Source: Bacteroidota bacterium (lineage in GTDB: Bacteria; Bacteroidota; Ignavibacteria; UBA10030). Taken from it: DNA of 5,309 bases. Below the pieces are notes generated by a model. The model ran no database searches and was not told the origin of the DNA. It worked only from the letters and a program-made list of their open reading frames with translations. Positions 1 through 5,309 of the stretch are shown here, piece by piece. Every line of letters begins with the position of its first letter. Within the stretch, counting starts at the first letter, position 1. Position numbers and translations under genes: made by a program. The DNA lies in NCBI GenBank assembly GCA_025455125.1, contig JALONE010000158.1:1-5309 (forward strand), read 5' to 3'.

Positions 1-1614
1 CCAAAGAGCGACGAAGTGAAGGTCGAGGCCGGCGCGAAAGAATCGAAGACCGATGCAGACAAAGCAGCCAAGGGTGTTATCGTGACCGTTGATGAAGCAG
101 GAATACAGGACCGCATCGCGGTACTCCCCATTCCGGCCTCGAATTACTTCAATCTGCAATCCGTTGGAGCGAAGTTGTATTACATGCGAAACGGCCGCCG
201 TGACGAACGGGCCAAGCTCTTCCTGTACGATTTCGAGAAGCAGAAGGAAACGGAACTCGGCGACGTTCGGGGATACGAGATCTCTGCCAACGAAAAGAAG
301 ATGCTGGTTGGCGTGGAGGGCGGATACGGGATCATCGATGTGCCGAGCGCGAAGATCGAAGTGAAAGAGCGATTGGACCTCAGCGATATGAAGGTCGCGC
401 TGGATCGACATGCCGAATGGAAGCAGATCTTCACCGAATCGTGGCGGCAGATGCGGGATTTCTTCTACGCACCGAATCTGCACGGCGTCGACTGGCCGGC
501 GATGCGGGCGAAGTATGAGGCGTTAGTTCCGTTTGTGAACCATCGCGCGGACCTGACCTACATCATCGGCGAGATGATCGGCGAATTGAATGCAGGCCAT
601 GCGTACGTCGGCGGCGGCGATCTGCCGCGGTTGGAACGAATTCCGCTTGGGCTGTTGGGAGCGAAGGTCGAACGCGATGCCTCGAGCGGGTATTACCGCA
701 TCGCGGAGATCCTCCCCGGACAGAACTGGGATCCGAATCTTCGGTCGCCGCTGACGGAGATCGGTGTTGACGCACGCGAAGGGGATTACATTGTCGCGGT
801 TGACGGAAAGCCGACGAACACGATGAACGATCTCTTCGGAGCGTTCGTCAATCGGTCAGGCAAGCAGGTCACGCTGATGTTGAACGCGAAACCGACCGAG
901 CAGGGGAGCCGGACAACGGTCATTGTGCCGACCGCGGATGAGCGTCCATTGTATTACTATGACTGGGTCGAAGCGAATCTCGACAAGGTGACGAAGGCGA
1001 CGGGAGGGAAGGTCGGGTATATCCATGTACCGGATATGGGCGTTCCCGGTCTCAACGAATTCGTGAAGTACTACTACCCGCAGTTGCGAAAGGAAGGCCT
1101 CATCATTGATTGTCGCGGTAACGGCGGAGGAAATGTTTCGCCGATGATCATCGAACGATTGCGTCGGGAGATCGCCTTGATCGACGTTGCGCGCAACGGA
1201 GCGCCGGGGATCAATCCGGGCGGAACGGTCCTCGGACCGAAGGTTCTGCTGATCGACGAGTTCTCCGCATCGGACGGTGATATCGTTGCGTATCGGTTTC
1301 GGCAGCACAAGCTCGGAACGATCATCGGCAAGCGATCGTGGGGTGGCGTTGTCGGGATACGGGGGACATTGCCTCTGCTGGATGGCGGGACGTTGAATCG
1401 TCCGGAGTTCTCGCGCTACGACGTTGAAGGGAAGGAGTGGGTGATGGAAGGGGTTGGAGTCGCCCCGGACATCATGGTCGACAACGATCCGGCGAAGGAA
1501 TTCGCGGGTGAGGATGAGCAGTTGAGCAAGGCGATCGAGGTCGTGCTGGAGCAGATGAAGACGAAGCCGGCGACGCTGGCGCCTCCGCCGCCATATCCGG
1601 ACAAAAGCAAATAG
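1..1614 (+). CDS. Tricorn-like S41 family serine protease, C-terminal half (5' partial)
   Basis: This is a peptidase of the Tricorn (S41) family that cuts oligopeptides into short peptides. The frame is open to base 1, so the start lies outside the window; the GTG at 16 is not a credible start. Residues are numbered from base 16. After a charged Lys/Asp/Glu-rich linker (about 1-20) come the last beta-propeller blades (about 30-125), a C1 helical domain (about 132-197), a PDZ domain (about 210-290) and the S41 core (about 310-515). The catalytic residues visible are His195 (LNAGHAYVGGGD), nucleophile Ser419 (EFSASDGD, codon 1270-1272) and Glu478 (MEGVGVAPDI). DCRGNGGG (365-372) is the usual glycine-rich core loop. 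Asp390 may match the substrate-selecting Asp of archaeal Tricorn. Gly194 replaces the Ser that precedes His in archaeal Tricorn, as I recall in many bacterial homologues. The proline-rich tail (PPPPYPDKSK) is also typical. Full-length relatives have about 1050 residues, so roughly half is missing. Any signal peptide would be in the missing part. Confidence 0.93.
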   Translation, partial: PKSDEVKVEAGAKESKTDADKAAKGVIVTVDEAGIQDRIAVLPIPASNYFNLQSVGAKLYYMRNGRRDERAKLFLYDFEKQKETELGDVRGYEISANEKKMLVGVEGGYGIIDVPSAKIEVKERLDLSDMKVALDRHAEWKQIFTESWRQMRDFFYAPNLHGVDWPAMRAKYEALVPFVNHRADLTYIIGEMIGELNAGHAYVGGGDLPRLERIPLGLLGAKVERDASSGYYRIAEILPGQNWDPNLRSPLTEIGVDAREGDYIVAVDGKPTNTMNDLFGAFVNRSGKQVTLMLNAKPTEQGSRTTVIVPTADERPLYYYDWVEANLDKVTKATGGKVGYIHVPDMGVPGLNEFVKYYYPQLRKEGLIIDCRGNGGGNVSPMIIERLRREIALIDVARNGAPGINPGGTVLGPKVLLIDEFSASDGDIVAYRFRQHKLGTIIGKRSWGGVVGIRGTLPLLDGGTLNRPEFSRYDVEGKEWVMEGVGVAPDIMVDNDPAKEFAGEDEQLSKAIEVVLEQMKTKPATLAPPPPYPDKSK

Positions 1615-1681
1615 GGGAGGGAGAAATCGTAGGGAGGAGAAAGGCGGCGGGGATGTGATGAGGGAATGGCAAAAAACAGGG

Positions 1682-1713
1682 GGGGCTTAAGGGGCTTAAG
1701 CCTCCTAAGGGGC
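1682..1713. repeat. 9-bp tandem duplication within a 24-bp imperfect palindrome
   Basis: GGGGCTTAA occurs twice head to tail (1682-1690 and 1691-1699). The span 1686-1709 is an imperfect palindrome centred on the perfect 10-mer GGCTTAAGCC (1693-1702). Of its 12 pairs, 10 are Watson-Crick, one is G-T (1692/1703) and one is a mismatch (1690/1705). TAAGGGGC recurs at 1688-1695 and 1706-1713, 18 bp apart. The element lies 70-100 bases past the protease stop codon. No T-tract follows, so it is not a textbook intrinsic terminator. A terminator-like or dispersed repeat role is inference. Confidence 0.6.
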
Positions 1714-1722
1714 GGGCTACCA

Positions 1723-1748
1723 GTGCAAAATGGAACACATTTTCGCAC
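1723..1748. repeat. Inverted repeat / hairpin with one bulged base
   Basis: GTGCAAAATG (1723-1732) pairs with CATTTTCGCAC (1738-1748) around the 5-nt loop GAACA, with C1744 bulged, giving a 4+6 bp stem. It sits about 200 bp upstream of the aminopeptidase start and about 110 bp past the protease stop. It could be a transcript-end hairpin of the protease, although no T-run follows. It could also be a dyad operator for the downstream gene. The sequence does not decide between these. Confidence 0.5.
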
Positions 1749-1907
1749 AAATCCCTCACTTTCCCGTTCACCCTTTTCCCCATATCATCGGGACAGAACC
1801 TTGGTCATCCAAAGATCCCTCCCTTCATTGCCGCTTCTTCTCAAGCCACGGAGAAAAATCGTCAGCGAATCCTGGGCGACGGAACGGCAACAAGTCCTTC
1901 TACGTTG

Positions 1908-1912
1908 AGGAG
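1908..1912 (+). promoter_or_regulatory. Possible Shine-Dalgarno (AGGAG) bearing on the aminopeptidase start
   Basis: AGGAG at 1908-1912 lies 7 nt upstream of TTG 1920, which is in frame with the aminopeptidase. It abuts ATG 1913, which opens an 8-codon frame (MYIATCTK, stop 1937-1939). The preferred start, ATG 1944, is 31 nt away, too far for this site. The site therefore supports either TTG 1920 as the real start or translation of a tiny upstream frame. In Bacteroidota-like genomes Shine-Dalgarno sites are often absent, so it may also be chance. Confidence 0.3.
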
Positions 1913-1943
1913 ATGTACATTGCAACTTGCACGAAATGATCGC

Positions 1944-3944
1944 ATGAGAACGCATCTCTTGATCAGCGCGACGGCGTTGGCATTCTGCTTCGCCTCCCTC
2001 CAGGCCCAGACGCTTGTCGCACCGTTCGACGAAAGCGAACATGAACAGCTCAAGCATCGCGCACTGATGCGCTACGTGGCGGCTGTCGACTCTCGCCCCG
2101 TGCAGATCGACGCGCAATACTACGATATCGATATCGCCGTCTCCGGCAGTCCCGCGTACGTCCGCGGTCATGTCCGCCTTGTCGGTACCGTCGTCGCCGC
2201 ATCCCTTGACTCCCTCGCGATCGATCTCTCAAGCGTTCACGCGATCGACTCGGTGATCGTCAACGGCATTCGCGCACCCCGGCTCACCCGCGTCGCGGAC
2301 GTCGCGCACATCGTCCTCCCGCGGACCTTCAACGTCCACGAATCTCTGACCGCTGTCGTCTGGTATCGTGGGACGCCGCCGACCGGTTCCGGCCTTGGCT
2401 CATTCGACACACGCACGCTCTCCGACGGATCCCTCTGGTACAGCTCACTCTCCGAACCGTACGGCGCCCGCCTCTGGTGGCCGAGCATCGATCATCCCTC
2501 CGACAAGGCGGATTCCGTCGATGTTGCCATCACATGCCCGGACGCGATGACCGCGGTCTCACAGGGCCTGCTTGTGAGCAACACGCTCAACGGCAACGGC
2601 TCGCGGACATTTCGGTGGAGACATCGCTATCCGATCGCGACCTATCTCGTGTCTGTGACCATCGCGAAGTTCGACTCCTTCACGCATTGGTATAAATACA
2701 GCGCTACCGATTCGCTCCCGATCGTCAACTACGTGACGCTCAATCTTCCTCCGGGGTCTGTCGCTCGCGCGAATGCCGCCCTGACGCCGGACATGCTTGC
2801 GATCTTTGAAGAACTCTTCGGACCGTATCCGTTCCGAACGGAGAAATACGGTCATGCGGAGTTCAGCTGGGGCGGCGGGATGGAGCATCAAACGCTGACC
2901 TCGTTGGGGACCAGTGCGTGGAACGAGAAGACCATCGCACACGAGTTGGCGCATCAATGGTTCGGCGATCTCATCACGTGCCGCACATGGCCGGACCTCT
3001 GGCTGAACGAGGGGTTTGCGCAGTATTTCGATGCCGTCTATCTTGAGCGTGCATACCCGAATGGAAGGCAGAGGTTGGATTCAGCAATGTTTGCCCGCGC
3101 CGCAAGCGCCCGCTCGGCCATCGGAACGCTTTATGTTCAGGATACTGCGAACGTGAGCAATCTGTTCGCATACAGCCGCGTCTACCAGAAAGGATCCTGG
3201 GTGCACCACATGCTTCGCCATGTGCTCGGCGATTCTGTCTACTTTGCGGCCATCAAGGCGTACGCCACGCATCCCCAACTGATGTATGGGACCGCCTCCA
3301 CGGCGGATTTCCGCGCTGTCTGCGAAACCGTTTCAGGACGCTACTTGGGGTGGTTCTTCAACCAATGGATCTTCGGAGAAAAGTATCCGCAGTACACCTA
3401 TTCGTGGACAACGACTCCAGTGGGAGGAGGGACACAAACGAATGTGCGCATCCGGCAGACCACCGGCACGACCAATCCCTCGTACTTCCTCATGCCGATC
3501 GATCTTCGTCTTGCGGCGCCGGGATTTGACACCGTGGTCGTCGTGACCAATAACTCTGCCGACCAGACGTTCCAGATCTTCACGGAATTCCAGCCGACCT
3601 CTGTTCAGTTCGATCCGGGGAATTGGATCCTGAAGACGGCGCAATTCGTCACATCGGCCGAAATGGATGGACTGCTGCCGGATAGATTTTGCCTGAATCA
3701 GAATTATCCCAATCCGTTCAATCCGGCGACTGTGATCAGCTATCAGGTATCGGAGACCAGCGAGGTACAGTTGCAGGTGTACGATCAGCTCGGCCGACGG
3801 GTTGCGGGATTGGTCAATGAAGTTCAGCCGGCGGGTGTCTACGATGTGACATGGAATGCGGGAGGAAATCCAAGCGGCGTGTACTTCTGCAGGATGACAA
3901 CCCCCTTCGGCGCAAAGACGGTCACCATGATGCTTCTGAAGTGA
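1944..3944 (+). CDS. Secreted M1 family zinc metallopeptidase (aminopeptidase) with T9SS type A sorting domain
   Basis: The product is a 666-residue zinc aminopeptidase predicted to be exported across the inner membrane and then by T9SS to the cell surface or medium, where it would trim N-terminal residues from peptides. ATG 1944 was chosen because a signal peptide follows at once: Arg2, then a hydrophobic core, with cleavage near LQA-QT (residues 19-23). TTG 1920 is an alternative that adds 8 residues. The N-terminal beta-sheet domain (about 50-210) carries the M1 signatures RLWWPSIDHPSDKADSVDV. The catalytic domain has GGMEH (311-315), the zinc site HELAH (333-337, bases 2940-2954) with third ligand Glu356 in LNEGFAQYF, and the transition-state Tyr414 in VYQKG. 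A beta-sandwich follows (about 481-567). The T9SS tail (about 577-666) has QNYPNPFNPAT, VYDQLGR and SGVYF. His replaces Asn of the classical GxMEN motif, while the Glu that binds the substrate N-terminus is kept. No lipobox is seen. Which residues it prefers cannot be read from sequence. Confidence 0.95.
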   Translation: MRTHLLISATALAFCFASLQAQTLVAPFDESEHEQLKHRALMRYVAAVDSRPVQIDAQYYDIDIAVSGSPAYVRGHVRLVGTVVAASLDSLAIDLSSVHAIDSVIVNGIRAPRLTRVADVAHIVLPRTFNVHESLTAVVWYRGTPPTGSGLGSFDTRTLSDGSLWYSSLSEPYGARLWWPSIDHPSDKADSVDVAITCPDAMTAVSQGLLVSNTLNGNGSRTFRWRHRYPIATYLVSVTIAKFDSFTHWYKYSATDSLPIVNYVTLNLPPGSVARANAALTPDMLAIFEELFGPYPFRTEKYGHAEFSWGGGMEHQTLTSLGTSAWNEKTIAHELAHQWFGDLITCRTWPDLWLNEGFAQYFDAVYLERAYPNGRQRLDSAMFARAASARSAIGTLYVQDTANVSNLFAYSRVYQKGSWVHHMLRHVLGDSVYFAAIKAYATHPQLMYGTASTADFRAVCETVSGRYLGWFFNQWIFGEKYPQYTYSWTTTPVGGGTQTNVRIRQTTGTTNPSYFLMPIDLRLAAPGFDTVVVVTNNSADQTFQIFTEFQPTSVQFDPGNWILKTAQFVTSAEMDGLLPDRFCLNQNYPNPFNPATVISYQVSETSEVQLQVYDQLGRRVAGLVNEVQPAGVYDVTWNAGGNPSGVYFCRMTTPFGAKTVTMMLLK

Positions 3945-3952
3945 CCAAAACA

Positions 3953-4007
3953 CGAAAGCCCTGGAAACTCCGAGGCTCGCTTCTCCCTCGTCGCTCCAGG
4001 GCCTTCG
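3953..4007. terminator. Two-tier inverted repeat between convergent genes; candidate bidirectional terminator or dispersed palindrome
   Basis: CGAAAGCCCTGGA (3953-3965) pairs with TCCAGGGCCTTCG (3995-4007) in 12 of 13 positions; the mismatch is A3957/C4003. Inside the loop a second stem, CGAGG (3971-3975) with CCTCG (3986-3990), encloses a 10-nt loop. The element starts 9 bases after the aminopeptidase stop, a normal place for a terminator, and is symmetric enough to act on both strands. No T-tract follows on either side, so factor-independent termination is uncertain. A REP-like dispersed element is the alternative. Confidence 0.5.
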
Positions 4008-4034
4008 ATCATAACTCCCCACTCCGGACTACGA

Positions 4035-4126
4035 AATCCCCAATCCCCAATCCTTGCCCGCCTCAATGAGTCCATAGAGGCAGGCGAGCCCAATCCGCAA
4101 TCCGCAATCCCCAATCCGCAATTCTT
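4035..4126. repeat. Heptamer tandem arrays (AATCCCC / AATCCGC) flanking a hairpin
   Basis: Block A contains AATCCCC at 4035-4041 and 4042-4048 and a decayed unit, AATCCTT, at 4049-4055. Block B contains AATCCGC at 4092-4098 and 4099-4105, AATCCCC at 4106-4112, AATCCGC at 4113-4119 and a decayed unit, AATTCTT, at 4120-4126. Both blocks run in the same direction and keep 7-bp register within each block. Between them lies the hairpin at 4053-4088. Block B ends one base before the stop codon of the minus-strand gene. Short heptamer arrays of this style are known in cyanobacterial and other bacterial spacers; any function here is unknown. Confidence 0.85.
4053..4088. repeat. Hairpin between the two heptamer blocks
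   Basis: CTTGCCCGCCTC (4053-4064) pairs with GAGGCAGGCGAG (4077-4088) around a 12-nt loop. Of the 12 positions, 10 are Watson-Crick, one is a T-G pair (4055/4086) and one is a mismatch (C4059/A4082). On the minus strand it begins about 40 bases after the PLP enzyme stop, so it could end that transcript, but no T-run is present. Its left arm overlaps the decayed last unit of the first heptamer block. Confidence 0.55.
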
Positions 4127-4127
4127 C

Positions 4128-5309
4128 CTACACCTGCGCCAGCGCCTGCTCGATATCAAAGATGATATCTTCCGGAGCCTCGACGCCTACAGAAATGCGT
4201 ACCAGGTTTTCCATGATGCCGAATTCTTTCCGCTTCTCCGGCTCGACATTGGAGTGGGTCATGGCTGCCGGATGTTCCGCCAGCGATTCCGTGCCGCCGA
4301 GGCTCACGGCGAGCTTGATCATCTTCAGCGAATCGAGGAATTTGAATGCTTCCTTCTCCCCCCCCTTCACGAGGAAGCTGATCATCGCTCCCGGCGAGAG
4401 GCACTGTCTCTTGTAGATGGCGTACTGGGGATCCTTCTCATCTAGCAAACCAAGATAGTATACCTTCTCAACTTTCGGATGTGTGTTGAGGAATTTCGCC
4501 ACGACCTTCGCCCCTTCGGTGGCGGTGGTCATGCGCATCTTGAGCGTCTCCAGATTGCGGAGTGATTTCACGCGATTGATGAGTTCATGCGATCCGAGAC
4601 ACGCCCCGGCAACGACATCGCTGTGGCCGCCGATGTACTTTGTTGCCGAGTAAATAATGATGTCGATGCCGAACTTTAACGGATGTTGGAACAAGGGGCC
4701 GAGGAATGTGTTATCCAGAGCCGTGATGACCTTCCGTTCCGGCGTCGAGAAATGCTTCGCGATCTCGACGACCATCCCAATGTCGATGAGGTGATTCGTC
4801 GGATTCGCGGGCGTCTCGAGATAGATCATGCCGAGCTTCTTTGCCGCGCCTGCCTTCTCCACAAGCGCGATGATGTCTTGCTTGGAATGCTTGGCGCCAA
4901 AGCAGAGACACTGAATGCCAAACTTCGCGAGGACGTGCTCGAACAAATGTTCGGTGCCGCCATAGATTGGTTCGCTGGTCAGAAGGACGTCACCAGGTTT
5001 GAGGAATTCGAAGACGGTGGTGCTGATCGCAGCCATGCCGCTGTCGAACACTGCACACGCCTCGGCTCCGTCCCACACCGTGAGCCGGTGTTCCAATATC
5101 TCAAGGTCCGGATTGTTGATGCGGCTGTAGATGAGCCCCGCGCCCCCTTTGCCCGGCTCGCGCACGCCATGCGCAACTTCGAAGAATTCCTTCCCCGCTT
5201 GCGCATTCTCGAACACGAACGTCGATGTCTGGAAGATGGGACATTTGACGGCACCCTCCGACCACTCCGGCCCCTTTGACCCCTCCGGCCCCTTCGACAA
5301 GTTCAGGGA
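4128..5309 (-). CDS. Cystathionine gamma-synthase family PLP-dependent enzyme (5' end open; probable internal deletion)
   Basis: This fold-type I PLP enzyme belongs to the trans-sulfuration (Cys/Met metabolism) family and acts in the cytoplasm on homoserine- or cysteine-derived substrates. Residues are numbered from TTG 5300. Visible are YSR (58-60, phosphate contact to the neighbouring subunit), Tyr113 in IYGGTE (cofactor stacking), ETPANPT (162-168), Asp196 in LDNTF (pyridine nitrogen), PLP-binding Lys221 in SATKYIGGH (codon 4640-4638), SLGGTESL (333-340) and substrate-carboxylate Arg368 in LVRISVG. Gly115 stands where methionine gamma-lyase has its special Cys, so it is probably not a typical methionine gamma-lyase. 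Synthase, sulfhydrylase and lyase activity cannot be separated by eye. SLRN (246-249) joins LETLKMRM directly, whereas relatives have about 17 more residues there. Homology begins near SEGAVK (about 14). The frame stays open to the window edge with no ATG or GTG before that point, so the start is TTG 5300 or lies outside. It is convergent with the aminopeptidase gene. Confidence 0.9.
   Translation of the reverse strand, partial: SLNLSKGPEGSKGPEWSEGAVKCPIFQTSTFVFENAQAGKEFFEVAHGVREPGKGGAGLIYSRINNPDLEILEHRLTVWDGAEACAVFDSGMAAISTTVFEFLKPGDVLLTSEPIYGGTEHLFEHVLAKFGIQCLCFGAKHSKQDIIALVEKAGAAKKLGMIYLETPANPTNHLIDIGMVVEIAKHFSTPERKVITALDNTFLGPLFQHPLKFGIDIIIYSATKYIGGHSDVVAGACLGSHELINRVKSLRNLETLKMRMTTATEGAKVVAKFLNTHPKVEKVYYLGLLDEKDPQYAIYKRQCLSPGAMISFLVKGGEKEAFKFLDSLKMIKLAVSLGGTESLAEHPAAMTHSNVEPEKRKEFGIMENLVRISVGVEAPEDIIFDIEQALAQV
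5253..5298 (-). repeat. 18-bp tandem repeat translated at the N-terminus of the PLP enzyme
   Basis: Read on the minus strand, GTCGAAGGGGCCGGAGGG (5298-5281) is followed directly by GTCAAAGGGGCCGGAGTG (5280-5263), 16 of 18 identical. A decayed third copy, GTCGGAGGG, begins at 5262. The units encode KGPEGS and KGPEWS followed by EG, low-complexity residues just before the first conserved block. Further right, CCCTTCGACAAGTTCAGGG (5290-5308, plus strand) resembles a short motif I associate with dispersed repeats in many bacterial spacers; that resemblance is from memory. Confidence 0.65.

Larger units (their letters stand above)
1615..1943. other. Intergenic spacer, 329 bp, repeat-rich, no gene seen
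   Basis: The spacer starts with about 65 bases of almost pure G and A. A palindrome and tandem-repeat cluster follows (1682-1713), then a second hairpin (1723-1748) and a pyrimidine-rich stretch (1749-1780). No reading frame here resembles a known protein and no tRNA or structured RNA family was recognised. A possible -10 box, TATCAT, lies at 1783-1788, but the hexamer 17 bp upstream (TTTCCC) is a poor -35, so no promoter is called. The length suggests that the aminopeptidase gene has its own promoter here, which I could not locate. Confidence 0.7.
3945..4127. other. Convergent intergenic spacer, 183 bp, made almost wholly of repeats
   Basis: This spacer separates the stop codons of two converging genes and holds no credible gene. 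It contains a two-tier hairpin (3953-4007) and then two heptamer blocks (4035-4055 and 4092-4126) flanking another hairpin (4053-4088). The short minus-strand frames crossing it only translate the heptamers, with Asp-Trp-Gly and Ile-Ala-Asp-Cys-Gly-type periodicity, and have no domain signal. Confidence 0.75.

Noticed and set aside
16..18. GTG at 16 as the start of the protease
   Set aside because: The frame is open to base 1, and the family has two beta-propeller domains upstream of this point, so the gene is simply cut by the window edge.
1731..1747. Sigma-54-like promoter (TGGAAC ... CGCA) over the second spacer hairpin
   Set aside because: The GG and GC elements are 11 bases apart instead of the required 10, and the surrounding consensus bases are poor.
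1760..1788. Sigma-70-type promoter with TATCAT at 1783-1788
   Set aside because: The -10 box matches 5 of 6 bases, but the hexamer 17 bp upstream (TTTCCC) is a weak -35 and no other support exists.
1944..2010. Lipoprotein signal at the aminopeptidase N-terminus (Cys15 in LAFC)
   Set aside because: The residue before Cys is Phe, which does not fit a lipobox; a normal signal peptide cleaved near LQA fits better.
4035..4126. CRISPR array
   Set aside because: The units are 7 bp with no spacers, so this is a simple tandem repeat.
3333..4159. Long minus-strand frames of 229 and 106 codons over the aminopeptidase 3' end and spacer
   Set aside because: They are antisense to a strongly conserved T9SS domain or translate heptamer repeats, and show no domain of their own.
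4683..5279. 198-codon plus-strand frame opposite the PLP enzyme
   Set aside because: It lies wholly antisense to a clear conserved enzyme and its Arg/Glu/Asp-rich translation is the usual shadow of a GC-rich gene.

Overview
The window holds three protein-coding genes and two gene-free spacers rich in small repeats. The source is most likely a bacterium of the Bacteroidota/Chlorobiota/Ignavibacteria assemblage. The best evidence is the C-terminal tail of the middle gene, which contains QNYPNPFNPAT, VYDQLGR and SGVYF and ends in Lys. This is a type A sorting domain of the type IX secretion system (T9SS), and its exact wording is typical of Ignavibacteria-like lineages. The DNA looks moderately GC-rich by eye. 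Assignment below phylum level is inference.

Layout: (1) 1-1614 (+) is the C-terminal half of a bacterial Tricorn-like S41 serine protease, cut by the left edge. It shows the end of a beta-propeller, the C1 helical domain, a PDZ domain and the catalytic core. (2) 1615-1943 is a 329-bp spacer with a purine-rich start, a 9-bp tandem duplication inside a 24-bp palindrome, and a second hairpin. (3) 1944-3944 (+) is a secreted M1-family zinc aminopeptidase with a signal peptide, GGMEH, HELAH-x18-E and a T9SS tail. (4) 3945-4127 is a convergent spacer with a two-tier hairpin and two blocks of AATCC(G/C)C heptamers flanking another hairpin. (5) 4128-5309 (-) is a PLP-dependent enzyme of the cystathionine gamma-synthase family, open at the right edge. 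It appears to have lost about 17 internal residues, and an 18-bp tandem repeat is translated at its N-terminus.

The two same-strand peptidases make biochemical sense together: Tricorn cuts oligopeptides into very short ones, and M1 aminopeptidases finish them. In Thermoplasma the Tricorn partners F2 and F3 are M1 enzymes. Here, however, the M1 enzyme is built for export, and the 329-bp gap argues against a tight operon. The sulfur amino-acid enzyme is convergent and appears unrelated in function.

I found no RNA gene, CRISPR array, insertion sequence, phage gene or defence gene. The enzymes belong to known families. The unusual material is the probable internal deletion in the PLP enzyme and the repeat architecture of the spacers.
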